Positions 1 to 7,392 of a DNA stretch of 8,691 nucleotides are shown here, one piece after another. The notes beneath the pieces are model-generated. The model saw only the letters and a program-made list of their open reading frames with translations, was not told where the DNA came from and made no database searches. The stretch is taken from the NCBI GenBank assembly GCA_013205585.1, contig JABMML010000144.1, positions 1-8,691 of the forward strand, given 5' to 3'. The stretch comes from Chitinophagaceae bacterium. GTDB taxonomy: Bacteria > Bacteroidota > Bacteroidia > Chitinophagales > Chitinophagaceae. A program made the translations under genes and the position numbers. How positions within the stretch are numbered: the stretch's first letter is position 1; each line of letters begins with the position of its first letter.

Positions 1-135
1 GAAGTAATTGCTTTTGATGATTTTATTAAATTTAAAAGCGAGGCCGCTTGTAGAGAGAATGGAAAACTAAGAATTGAGGGGAAAGAATATATTGTCAAGG
101 ATGGCGATGTAATGCATTTTAGATTTAACGTATAG
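1..135 (+). CDS. ychF: YchF/OLA1-family redox-regulated ATPase, C-terminal end only
   Basis: Reading frame 1 is open from the window edge and ends with TAG at 133-135, giving 44 residues. They match the C-terminal TGS domain of the universally conserved P-loop ATPase YchF: an [11 protein letters not shown] stretch, then [20 protein letters not shown] and the terminal RFNV, which is the usual end of the family. YchF is a cytoplasmic, ribosome-associated Obg-type NTPase that prefers ATP and is linked to oxidative-stress responses. The N-terminal G domain and coiled coil (full length usually about 360 residues) lie upstream of the window. The next gene starts only 10 bases downstream on the same strand, so read-through into it is likely. 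The identification is from memory of the family's C-terminus and is strong for so short a piece. Confidence 0.9.
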   Translation, partial: EVIAFDDFIKFKSEAACRENGKLRIEGKEYIVKDGDVMHFRFNV

Positions 136-145
136 ATTTATACTA

Positions 146-955
146 ATGAATAAACAAGCTTCTATATTATTGGTTTTAGTGATGACTTCCTTATTTGCAT
201 GTAATACGGATAATAATAACTCCAATAACGAAAATGCTATAGCAGCCCCTACTGCTTTATCTTATGAACTCATTAAGGTTTACCCTCATGATACAAGTTC
301 TTATACGCAAGGACTGGAATGGAATGGCAACCAATTATTAGAAAGTACTGGACTTGAAGGAAAAAGCTTTATACAAATGCTTGATTCCAATATGAAGCCC
401 ATAGGCAATAAAGTAAAATTAGATAAGGAATATTTTGGAGAAGGTAGTACCCTTTTTCATGATAAAATTTACCAACTTACATGGAAAAGCCATAAAGTTT
501 TTGTTTATGACGCCAAAACATTAAAAAAGAGTAACGAGTTATATTGGCCCTATGAAGGTTGGGGACTCACACATAACGATACCTCCTTAATTGTTTCTAC
601 TGGCGAAAGCAATATCTATTTTGTAAATCCTATTGATTTTTCTATACAGAAAACCTTGGGCGTATTTAATCAATATGGCTATTTGAGTAATATAAATGAA
701 TTGGAATATGTGAATGGACAATTATTCGCTAATTTATATGGTCGAAACGAAGTGGTAGTAATTGATTCACAAACTGGGCTGGTAAAAAGTAGTATTGATT
801 TTAGTAATATACTTTCTCAAGCAGGTGTTAAATATGATCCATTAAGTATTGATGCAGGCTATGTAATGAATGGAATTGCGTATCATGCTGCTAAGAAAAC
901 CTTTTTTATAACAGGTAAATCTTGGCCTGTTTTAGTAGAAGTTCGTTTACGATAG
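146..955 (+). CDS. Glutaminyl-peptide cyclotransferase, plant-type beta-propeller, lipoprotein
   Basis: This 269-residue enzyme should convert N-terminal Gln of exported proteins to pyroglutamate, releasing ammonia. The signal peptide (residues 1-18) ends in a lipobox LFAC with Cys19 as the acylated residue. An Asn-rich linker (about 20-30) follows, so the enzyme is probably tethered to a membrane on the periplasmic side. The remainder carries the plant/bacterial (type I) cyclase signature in order: YPHD 46-49, YTQGL 53-57, LESTG 65-69 (Glu66 aligns with the proposed catalytic Glu), FGEG 97-100, QLTW 110-113, EGWGL 137-141, INELE 183-187, AN 195-196, NGIAY 242-246 and TGKSWP 256-261. Length fits a five-bladed propeller. 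One small departure is VSTG (150-153), where I remember a SDG-like motif. The ATG at 146 is chosen because it gives a full lipoprotein signal. No Shine-Dalgarno is visible. The gene is probably co-transcribed with ychF. Confidence 0.93.
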   Translation: MNKQASILLVLVMTSLFACNTDNNNSNNENAIAAPTALSYELIKVYPHDTSSYTQGLEWNGNQLLESTGLEGKSFIQMLDSNMKPIGNKVKLDKEYFGEGSTLFHDKIYQLTWKSHKVFVYDAKTLKKSNELYWPYEGWGLTHNDTSLIVSTGESNIYFVNPIDFSIQKTLGVFNQYGYLSNINELEYVNGQLFANLYGRNEVVVIDSQTGLVKSSIDFSNILSQAGVKYDPLSIDAGYVMNGIAYHAAKKTFFITGKSWPVLVEVRLR

Positions 956-978
956 CTGATTTAGTCTATCTTTTTTAT
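951..978 (+). terminator. Possible weak terminator hairpin at the convergent gene ends
   Basis: GATAG (951-955) and CTATC (966-970) form a perfect 5-bp inverted repeat around a 10-base loop, and T6-A-T3 follows on the plus strand. The left arm contains the cyclase stop codon and the loop contains the complement of the methyltransferase stop. The position, between two convergent genes with five bases between them, is right for a rightward terminator. The stem is short and AT-rich, so it may have no function. No comparable U-tract is present for the leftward transcript. Confidence 0.3.
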
Positions 979-1869
979 TTCATAGATCATGGAGCTTCCT
1001 CTGTCTACATTGCTTAATGCAGTTAAATTAGAAATACAGCCAACGAAAAAAGCACGCATCATTCCAATCATTCCTGATTGTTTATATTTTTCACTAAGAA
1101 GGCTTACATAAAAGCTGTCAAACCACATAGGTAGTTTTTGCACAATACTCATTTTATGTTTTTTGGCTAAATAATGCATTGATAATGGTGAAAAATGATA
1201 TAAATGCCTAGGTACATCATAGGCGGCCCAGTAATTCTTATAAAACCCTGCATCGTAGCTTGTATAATTGGGTACAGCTATGATTAACCTTCCATTAGAT
1301 TTTAGTAAACTATGAAATGTGTTCATATAGGCATTTAAATCATGCACATGCTCTAACACATGCCATAAAGTAATGACTTCATACTTTGCTGACTCTAAAT
1401 GAAAAAGTTCCTCAATGGGTAGTAAATTTATGTCATAATTTTCTAGGGCTTTTTGTCTACTAGCCGCATCAGGTTCTAATGCAGTCACTTTCCACCCTTT
1501 TTTAGACATGGAATTTGCAAATGCACCTGTACCAGCTCCCACTTCTAATAGATGACCCTTATGGCCTGTAAATAGTGATTGTACCCAGTTTGTTTTTTGT
1601 GTAAGTGTATGATTTCTTACTTTATGATACATTTTATTCACAAGACCTTCTTTTGTATCGGTATGAGAAATATAAGAAGGGAAATTATAATAAGGTGCAA
1701 TAGCTTCTTTACTAGGTGCTGGATCGGTATATTCTAATGTACAATTGGCACATTGGATAATTTGAAAGTCTTCGCCTGTAAGTGAGTAATCCTTGGTATG
1801 TAATAAACTAGCTATGTCTTCTTTATTACAAATGGGACAAGGTGAAAATTGTTTATTATTTTCAAGCAT
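961..1869 (-). CDS. Class I SAM-dependent methyltransferase with N-terminal Cys4 zinc-ribbon-like motif
   Basis: The 302-residue cytoplasmic protein begins with two CxxC pairs (Cys11/Cys14 and Cys40/Cys43), which look like a zinc-binding ribbon. A Rossmann methyltransferase domain follows: SAM motif I LLEVGAGTG at 107-115, the ribose-binding acidic residue in LEPD (Glu132), a WHVLEHVHD motif at 169-177 where motif IV/post-II lies, and LIIAVPN at 195-201. A DVPRHLYHFS block (218-227) is typical of the Methyltransf_23 proteins often found near cell-surface polysaccharide genes. The substrate cannot be read from the sequence. The resemblance to UbiG-type methyltransferases is only at fold level, so a quinone role should not be assumed. 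It is the last gene of the minus-strand operon, starting two bases after the stop of the gene before it, with no visible Shine-Dalgarno. Its end lies five bases from the convergent cyclase gene. Confidence 0.85.
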   Translation of the reverse strand: MLENNKQFSPCPICNKEDIASLLHTKDYSLTGEDFQIIQCANCTLEYTDPAPSKEAIAPYYNFPSYISHTDTKEGLVNKMYHKVRNHTLTQKTNWVQSLFTGHKGHLLEVGAGTGAFANSMSKKGWKVTALEPDAASRQKALENYDINLLPIEELFHLESAKYEVITLWHVLEHVHDLNAYMNTFHSLLKSNGRLIIAVPNYTSYDAGFYKNYWAAYDVPRHLYHFSPLSMHYLAKKHKMSIVQKLPMWFDSFYVSLLSEKYKQSGMIGMMRAFFVGCISNLTALSNVDRGSSMIYEIKKID

Positions 1870-1871
1870 AT

Positions 1872-2354
1872 CTAAAAATATTTAAATACAATAGCGGCCA
1901 TTGCTATAATAAACAAAATGAATGCAATCCATGGCCATTGAATAGATATTTGTTTTTCCACTTCTTCATTTGCATGAATGGGACTAATGGTAATGTTTTT
2001 GTAATAATTACTTGATATAAAATTACTTACCCAAGTATACTCATTCCCTTTTTTTTCAATGCTTCCTAAATTTCCAATAGCTAAATTAGCTTCTTGAGCT
2101 TCAAAACTAGTTTGTAAAAATTGTTCAAATTGTATACTTGCCTGTTCGTTGGAAATAGATAATGCTTCTGCTAGATAAACGTAAAATTGGTTACTAGCTT
2201 TCTTATTATCAATTGAAAATAAAATACTTAGTTCAGGGGCATTTAGGGTATCCCCTATCCAAGTGGCTGGTTTTTTAGTCAAATGAATAGTGCCAATATT
2301 AGTTAATACTAATTCATTATTTTGTACAAAATATTGTTCAAGTATTTTTTCCAT
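1872..2354 (-). CDS. Tail-anchored membrane protein with HU/CCDC81-like N-terminal part
   Basis: This is a 160-residue protein. Residues 1-50 (LVLTNIGTIHL at 15-25, then KKPATW) and 52-108 (helical stretch, then LAIGNLGSIEKKG at 91-103) look like the two halves of the 'CCDC81-like prokaryotic HU' module. In other Bacteroidota that module sits in the cytoplasm, N-terminal to a membrane segment and a periplasmic SPOR domain. Here a single hydrophobic helix (about 140-158, WPWIAFILFIIAMAAIVF) ends the protein with only two residues after it. The soluble part should therefore be cytoplasmic and no periplasmic domain remains. The reading frame is intact and ends two bases before the methyltransferase start, so it does not look like a recent truncation. 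The HU-like assignment is from remembered motif style and is moderate; the membrane anchor is clear. A role in DNA binding or envelope organisation is inference only. Confidence 0.6.
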   Translation of the reverse strand: MEKILEQYFVQNNELVLTNIGTIHLTKKPATWIGDTLNAPELSILFSIDNKKASNQFYVYLAEALSISNEQASIQFEQFLQTSFEAQEANLAIGNLGSIEKKGNEYTWVSNFISSNYYKNITISPIHANEEVEKQISIQWPWIAFILFIIAMAAIVFKYF

Positions 2355-2356
2355 AG

Positions 2357-4237
2357 TTATTTATGAAACGAATATACGATACCAGCAATTAATTGAACTC
2401 CTAAAGAAGGATATTCTGCCCAACGTTGATACTTTTTGTCTAATAAGTTCTCCCCTTTTGCCCAGGCCTTCAAGTGCGTGGTTAATTGATAATTAAAAGA
2501 AGCGTTTAAAACCAGCGTATTATTTAAATCATAGGCTTTGCCTGCATCATTTTCGAAGGAAGCGCCAGACCAGTATTGCATACCTCCATCAATTGACCAT
2601 TTTTTACTAGGATACCAACTAAGCTCTCCATTAATATTTAATGGTAAAATGCCCCAAGCATTGGTATTTTCTTTGATAGAGTTAAACTGAATATACTTAG
2701 CATTCGCTTTTACAATGAATTGACTGCTTAATTGATAACGCATTGCTGTAACAAATTCTAAAGTAATGGCCCTGTATTCGAAAATGGGTTGAAATTGTAA
2801 ACCAAAAAATTGCGATTTAGCTACATTGTTGATTCTATTAAAAAATGGAATATTACGATAATCATTTAAAGACAATCCAAAATTATATTGTAAGTTTTTA
2901 GATGCATTGATAAAAAGAGCTAATGCCTTTTTTTCTTGGGTGGTTATTTTTAATGTGGTAGGTGCAGCCATCCAAGGATTGATCATTGACAGACTAGCAT
3001 AATTATTATTGGTTAAAATAGTTTGCCAATTAGCGACAAATAAATAGTTGGTATCCTTTAATTTTTTACTAAACTGAACTACTGGGAATAAAGCGAATTC
3101 TTTGGTGGTGAAACTTGGGTTAACGCCTACTTTTATACTAGCATTCCATTTATTTAATTCAATAGAAGGTTGAATGACAAAAATTGAATTAGACTGGTTC
3201 GCATGGTTGATATGCGTGTACTTGCTATAATTATAACTAAAATCTAGGTTTATTTTACCACTCCCTTTTAATGTAAAACTCATAGGGTTGTAAATTTCTA
3301 CCCAGAAGTTATTGGTAGAGGCAAGCCCTTTGAAGTTTTCAAATTTTAAAAAGGGATTGAATAATTTATTGATTAATTTATTTTTTGAATTATCATTCAC
3401 CCATTTTAAAGAGGTTCCAAACAGCGTAAAGGGTTGCGCATAATCCCCTAAGGATAAACTACTGTTATCTGGCACTAAACCAAACCTGTAACGCTGCGTA
3501 TTTTGATAAAAAACGTCGGTTTGAATATAATTATTTTCATCTATTCTAATACTGCCTATATAGGTGAAATTTTTATGGTTAAACTGCTGCAGGTATTGCA
3601 TACCATTGGAAGTCTCAAAACTAGCTTCAAAGGCATGTGAATGTTTATTTTCATCCACTGCATTGTAAGTAGCTTCAAAAAACTGATTATTATAATTACC
3701 AAATCCTACTTTTAAATTAGTGGTGTTGACAGGAAAAGAGGTCTCTTTCTCATTATACGATCTTGGGATTAAAGAAATAGGTCTGTATTGAAAGCTTAAA
3801 TTTTGAGTAGGCACTTGATAGTTGAGCGTTTTAGTAGTTGTATCAACTTTATTAGTCGCTTTTGTAAAATTTAACTTTGCAATATTTTTAAGTTGTGGCT
3901 TAAAGGCTGAAATAATACTCACTTCTTTTTCAACAACAGTATCAAGTTTTGGGGTAGCTATATTATTAGTTGTTATAAGCTTAGATAAATCCGCTGTTTC
4001 AATATTTAATGTGGCTGTATTTTTTTTACGTACTACCCTATTATTTTTCTTCGAATTTGATTTTTTAGCCTTCTTTTTTCCTTTACTCGATTTAACTGTT
4101 TTCTTCTTTTTGCTAGTGCCTACTTTTTTACTGGCTGTTATATTTGCTTTTTTCTTATTTTCTTGTTGGGTATTCCCTGCTGTTAAGAAACAAAAAATAC
4201 AAATAAATAAAAAGCTATATTTTAAAAAATACTTCAT
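2357..4237 (-). CDS. Outer-membrane beta-barrel protein (TonB-receptor-like barrel, no plug) with Lys-rich N-terminal segment
   Basis: This 626-residue protein starts with a signal peptide (1 to about 21-23; cleavage after TAG21 or GNT23, the latter leaving Gln24 first). A strongly basic segment follows (28-72: 20 Lys, 2 Arg, no acidic residue). A linker at 100-160 contains ISAFKPQLKNIAKLNF (109-124) and YRPISLIPR (151-159). From about 170 to the end, the pattern of alternating hydrophobic and polar residues with many aromatics and Asn/Ser turns fits a transmembrane barrel. The last 40 residues (AKGENLLDKKY, then YPSLG and GIVYSF) resemble the final strands of TonB-dependent receptors. I see no plug domain and no TonB box, so active TonB-driven uptake is doubtful and a structural or porin-like role is as likely. 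The ATG is six bases after the TPR gene's stop and has no Shine-Dalgarno. Databases probably call it 'TonB-dependent receptor' or hypothetical. Confidence 0.75.
   Translation of the reverse strand: MKYFLKYSFLFICIFCFLTAGNTQQENKKKANITASKKVGTSKKKKTVKSSKGKKKAKKSNSKKNNRVVRKKNTATLNIETADLSKLITTNNIATPKLDTVVEKEVSIISAFKPQLKNIAKLNFTKATNKVDTTTKTLNYQVPTQNLSFQYRPISLIPRSYNEKETSFPVNTTNLKVGFGNYNNQFFEATYNAVDENKHSHAFEASFETSNGMQYLQQFNHKNFTYIGSIRIDENNYIQTDVFYQNTQRYRFGLVPDNSSLSLGDYAQPFTLFGTSLKWVNDNSKNKLINKLFNPFLKFENFKGLASTNNFWVEIYNPMSFTLKGSGKINLDFSYNYSKYTHINHANQSNSIFVIQPSIELNKWNASIKVGVNPSFTTKEFALFPVVQFSKKLKDTNYLFVANWQTILTNNNYASLSMINPWMAAPTTLKITTQEKKALALFINASKNLQYNFGLSLNDYRNIPFFNRINNVAKSQFFGLQFQPIFEYRAITLEFVTAMRYQLSSQFIVKANAKYIQFNSIKENTNAWGILPLNINGELSWYPSKKWSIDGGMQYWSGASFENDAGKAYDLNNTLVLNASFNYQLTTHLKAWAKGENLLDKKYQRWAEYPSLGVQLIAGIVYSFHK
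4022..4156 (-). other. Lysine-rich low-complexity segment of the barrel protein
   Basis: This stretch encodes residues 28-72 of the barrel precursor. Lys and Arg make up 22 of 45 residues, the rest is mostly Ser, Thr, Ala, Asn, Val and Gly, and there is no Asp or Glu. On the plus strand it reads as a pyrimidine-rich tract with many T runs, so it is prone to slippage and gives a hydrophobic antisense reading frame. Once exported it would be a flexible polycation in the periplasm, directly after the signal peptide. Confidence 0.85.
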
Positions 4238-4243
4238 AATGGA

Positions 4244-7200
4244 TTATTTAATTGTTGATGTTTCTGTAAGTTCTTTTAACTTTTGAGCAGCAACAATTTT
4301 AAGTGGTTCTATAGTGGCATTATCGGCTACACTTTTATAAGTAGCAATGGCATTGAAATTGTCTTTCTGTGCAACATAAATATCTCCTAATAATATATAG
4401 GTACTTGTGACCCAATATTCATAAGAAGCTTGTTTTTTAATAATATCAAAAGCAGTTTTCTCAGCCAAGCTTAATTTATTTTGTAATAAATATAAATTGG
4501 CTACTTGGTAATGCGCTTCAGCAGTAATTACACTAGACCCAGTTTTAATTACATTGGTAAGTATTTGCAAAGCAGCACTGGTATCTCCTGTCATTAATTT
4601 CTGATGATAAATGGTCATATTGGCCATTTCAATATCATCCATGGCACTATTTTTATCCTCAATAATTTGTTGGGCAATTGAATTGGCATCCACCCATTTT
4701 TCGGATTTATATTGGCATCTTAATAAACCTTTAATAGCTTCTGTACTATTTTCTTTCTGTGTTGCTATTTGTAATAATATAGAAAAATATTTTTCAGCTA
4801 ATTCGTAGTTTTGATAATTAAAATAATTTAATCTAGCGGCAATGAGTGCTGCTCTTTCTGCATAGGTATTTGGAGCGATATCAGCTAGTTTAGAAAAATA
4901 AACCAAGGCGGTATCATAGGCTTGTTTAGAATAAGCAATTTCTGCCATTAAATGGGTGGCTTCAAGGCTATACTTGCCATTGGGAAACTTTTGTAAATAA
5001 CTACCAAAGCCAGAAGCCGATTCTGTATATCTTTTTTGCTCATACTTAATAACAGATGCCCTGAATATTAAAGAGTCTTGTTCATTCACCGTTAATGGGT
5101 GGCCATAGTCGTTCATAAACTGAACATATAATTCTGGTGTCTGATCTTCAATAAAAATATTACGAATATATTCAATGGCATTTTCACTTTCAGTAGAATT
5201 AGGATAAGTCGCATATAAATCTTTAAAAGTGGTAAGCGCCATTTTATTTTTATCCAAATTAAAATATACAATGCCTAATTTATAATAAGCCTGAGGGTAA
5301 AATTGAGTAGCTGTATTATCTAAGCTTATTTTGGATAAAGGCGCAATCGCATCTTGAAACTTTTCTTGACTTACATAAGTATCTGCCAATTCCATTCTTG
5401 CATCATTAATATAAACAGAGTTTGGGAAACTAGATTCATAACTGATGAGCATTTTAATTTTCTCAGTCACCTTCCCTATACCTCCTAATATAGTCGCTTT
5501 TTGTAAAAAGGCATAGTCGGCATATGACCATGATAAATCTATTACACGCTGATAAGTAGTTAAGGCATCATTCATTTTCTTTAACATCATTTGACAGTCT
5601 GCTACTCTAACATAGGCATCTTGTTGAAAATGATCCAATACTGTGCCTGGATTTAGACTTGATATCTCTTTAAATTGTAATAGTGCTTTTTGATAAGCTC
5701 CATTTTTCAAAAAGCAGTAGCCTAATATATACCTGGCATTAGTAGCATTTACTTCTCCCGCATTCACGGGATCCAACATGTATTTCTGTAAATACCCAAT
5801 GGCATCCGAAATTCTACCCATTTTATAACTTATTTCACCTAACCAAAAATGAGTAGCAGATAGAAAATTTCCATTATAAGGTGCATTTCTTAATTGATTG
5901 AATAAAGTATAGGCTTTTTCTACTTCTCCGTCATTAATATAGTTACAGGATAGTCCATACAAAATAGCAGGATATATTTTTAATAATTCAAGACTAGGCG
6001 TTTCTATTAATTGATAAGCCTCTAATGCTTGCTTAAAATTATTACTATAAGCTAAGGCAGTAATCCAAAGAGATTTTGATTCTGCGAAGTAAATAGACTG
6101 AGGATAGTTTTCAATAAATTTATCTAATACAGTAATTGCAACACTGTACTCTTTTAGTTCTACTAATAGCTTGCCGTAGTTAAATAAAGAAATTTCTTTT
6201 TGTTCTAAATTGATGCTTTTAGAAGCACAGAGCATAAATGCATTCTTAGCTCCATTTTTATCATTTACTTTTAAATAGGCCGTTCCCAATAAATACATAC
6301 TATTTTGACCCAAAGAGTCATCCACATTGGCCAATTTTTTAAACCCTTCAATAGATTTATCCCATTGTTGGTCTTGAAAATAACAAAAAGAAAGTTGGTA
6401 TAAGTCTTGTACCTCCACATTATCTTGCGCTGCCACATATTTTGCTAAGTAAGGAACCGCTTTTTGATATTGTTTTTTCTCAAACAACAAATGTCCCATT
6501 AACTGCTGTAATTGTAAATTGTAGTATTGGCCTTCTAATTGCAAAGCTTTTTCACAATTGACCATGGCAGCATCTATATTTCCATTGAAATAGTATATCT
6601 GACTAATATAAAATGGTGTTAAGCTTACATATGCTTCATTATTACTAGCAATTTCAAAACAAGCTAAAGCCAAAGAAAATTCCTTTTTTTGGAGTGCAAT
6701 GAAGCCTGCATAATAATTTGCATCGGTATAATACACTGATTGCTTTAATTGTCTAATACTATTTAATAAATTGGTGGCCTTATCCCAATTACCTAATTTG
6801 AAATACAAATAGCCTTGCAGGTATTTCATGGAAATAAGCTCCTCGTTATTCAAATCGGCAATGCTTACTTTATCAAAAGCATTTAAGGCTTCTTGGGCAT
6901 TTTGTTTTTTAACATAGTAGCCCCCTAAAAAGAAATTAATTCTAGCATTGAAAATTTTGTTACTAGAAGACTTTAAAAAATTAAGCGCTAAATTTTCGGC
7001 TGTAGGTTTTTGTAAAACAAGAGACAAGTAAGTGTAGTAGTAATTAATATCCTCTCTTATATTATCTTCTCTTAAATTTTCTTGATTTGACTTAAAATGA
7101 TAAGCAGATTCAATATATTGAAAAGCAGCCAGGGTATCCCCTTGATGTAGTGCATTAACCCCTTTTTGGAAAACGGGGTCTAATAGGCGCTCATTTTGGC

Positions 7201-7276
7201 TATATTGGCCATATGAATTAAAAACAACCATACATAACAATACCAGATTCACTATTCTATTTCTCATTGATAACAT
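4244..7276 (-). CDS. Large secreted tetratricopeptide-repeat protein (about 1000 residues)
   Basis: This 1010-residue protein has a signal peptide (hydrophobic core 8-19, cleavage likely SYG23 before Gln24) and then consists almost wholly of TPR-type helical hairpins. Clear repeats begin near 115 (FLGGYYVKKQNAQEALNAF), 152, 186, 257, 293, 327, 366, 478, 517, 555, 663 (YYKLGIVYFNLDKNKMALTTF), 774, 923 and 959. Segments around 611-650 and 680-700 (FPNS/YPNS spacers between repeats) recall CpoB/YbgF and BamD-type envelope TPR proteins. The C-terminal YW...YILLGDIYVAQKDNF block (954-974) is one I associate with a widespread Bacteroidota TPR family of this size. There is no catalytic domain and no lipobox, so it is probably a soluble periplasmic scaffold. 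ATG 7276 is used; Met4 (7267) would also give a good signal peptide. It is the first gene of the operon, six bases before the barrel gene. Partner and process are unknown. Confidence 0.85.
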   Translation of the reverse strand: MLSMRNRIVNLVLLCMVVFNSYGQYSQNERLLDPVFQKGVNALHQGDTLAAFQYIESAYHFKSNQENLREDNIREDINYYYTYLSLVLQKPTAENLALNFLKSSSNKIFNARINFFLGGYYVKKQNAQEALNAFDKVSIADLNNEELISMKYLQGYLYFKLGNWDKATNLLNSIRQLKQSVYYTDANYYAGFIALQKKEFSLALACFEIASNNEAYVSLTPFYISQIYYFNGNIDAAMVNCEKALQLEGQYYNLQLQQLMGHLLFEKKQYQKAVPYLAKYVAAQDNVEVQDLYQLSFCYFQDQQWDKSIEGFKKLANVDDSLGQNSMYLLGTAYLKVNDKNGAKNAFMLCASKSINLEQKEISLFNYGKLLVELKEYSVAITVLDKFIENYPQSIYFAESKSLWITALAYSNNFKQALEAYQLIETPSLELLKIYPAILYGLSCNYINDGEVEKAYTLFNQLRNAPYNGNFLSATHFWLGEISYKMGRISDAIGYLQKYMLDPVNAGEVNATNARYILGYCFLKNGAYQKALLQFKEISSLNPGTVLDHFQQDAYVRVADCQMMLKKMNDALTTYQRVIDLSWSYADYAFLQKATILGGIGKVTEKIKMLISYESSFPNSVYINDARMELADTYVSQEKFQDAIAPLSKISLDNTATQFYPQAYYKLGIVYFNLDKNKMALTTFKDLYATYPNSTESENAIEYIRNIFIEDQTPELYVQFMNDYGHPLTVNEQDSLIFRASVIKYEQKRYTESASGFGSYLQKFPNGKYSLEATHLMAEIAYSKQAYDTALVYFSKLADIAPNTYAERAALIAARLNYFNYQNYELAEKYFSILLQIATQKENSTEAIKGLLRCQYKSEKWVDANSIAQQIIEDKNSAMDDIEMANMTIYHQKLMTGDTSAALQILTNVIKTGSSVITAEAHYQVANLYLLQNKLSLAEKTAFDIIKKQASYEYWVTSTYILLGDIYVAQKDNFNAIATYKSVADNATIEPLKIVAAQKLKELTETSTIK

Positions 7277-7297
7277 GCTACTTGTTTATTAATTACC

Positions 7298-7305
7298 TAA
7301 AATTA
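7298..7305 (-). promoter_or_regulatory. Possible -7 element for the minus-strand operon
   Basis: Read on the minus strand this is TAATTTTA, one base off the Bacteroidota TAnnTTTG element, lying 21 bases before the ATG at 7276. No convincing TTG lies 17-23 bases upstream; TTCG (complement of 7322-7325) is the closest. This is a weak call, supported mainly by position in the only gap upstream of the operon. Confidence 0.3.
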
Positions 7306-7341
7306 CGCTCTACTTATAAAACGAAGCTTATTTACCCCTTA

Positions 7342-7373
7342 TTGTGGAAAAACAGAATTCATTCGTAAATTTG
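7342..7373 (+). promoter_or_regulatory. Bacteroidota-type promoter (TTG / TAnnTTTG) for thioesterase and probably cinA
   Basis: TTG at 7342-7344 and TAAATTTG at 7366-7373 are separated by 21 bases. They match the -33 / -7 consensus of the primary sigma factor in Bacteroidota, with a perfect -7 element. Transcription would begin a few bases further on, leaving a very short A-rich leader before the ATG at 7393. No Shine-Dalgarno is present, as is usual for the phylum. The element lies within 70 bases of the putative divergent promoter of the TPR operon. Confidence 0.7.
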
Positions 7374-7392
7374 TCAACAATAACAATAAAAT

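Noticed and set aside
961..1869. UbiG/MenG-type quinone methyltransferase
   Set aside because: Only general SAM-fold motifs are shared; the N-terminal Cys4 motif and C-terminal region are not those of quinone enzymes.
2290..2496. Plus-strand open frame of 68 codons across the barrel/HU-like gene junction
   Set aside because: Antisense to two well-supported genes, no recognisable protein features and no start signal.
3822..4286. Plus-strand open frame of 154 codons with a very hydrophobic, membrane-like product
   Set aside because: It is the antisense of the lysine-rich segment of the barrel gene; Lys codons read in reverse give Phe/Leu. No promoter or family resemblance, and the minus-strand gene is well supported.
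4611..4808. Plus-strand open frame of 65 codons
   Set aside because: Antisense to the TPR gene with no independent support.
7219..7276. TPR protein as a lipoprotein because of Cys15 in its signal peptide
   Set aside because: The residues before Cys15 are VLL, with Leu at -1, which does not fit a lipobox; SYG|Q fits signal peptidase I.
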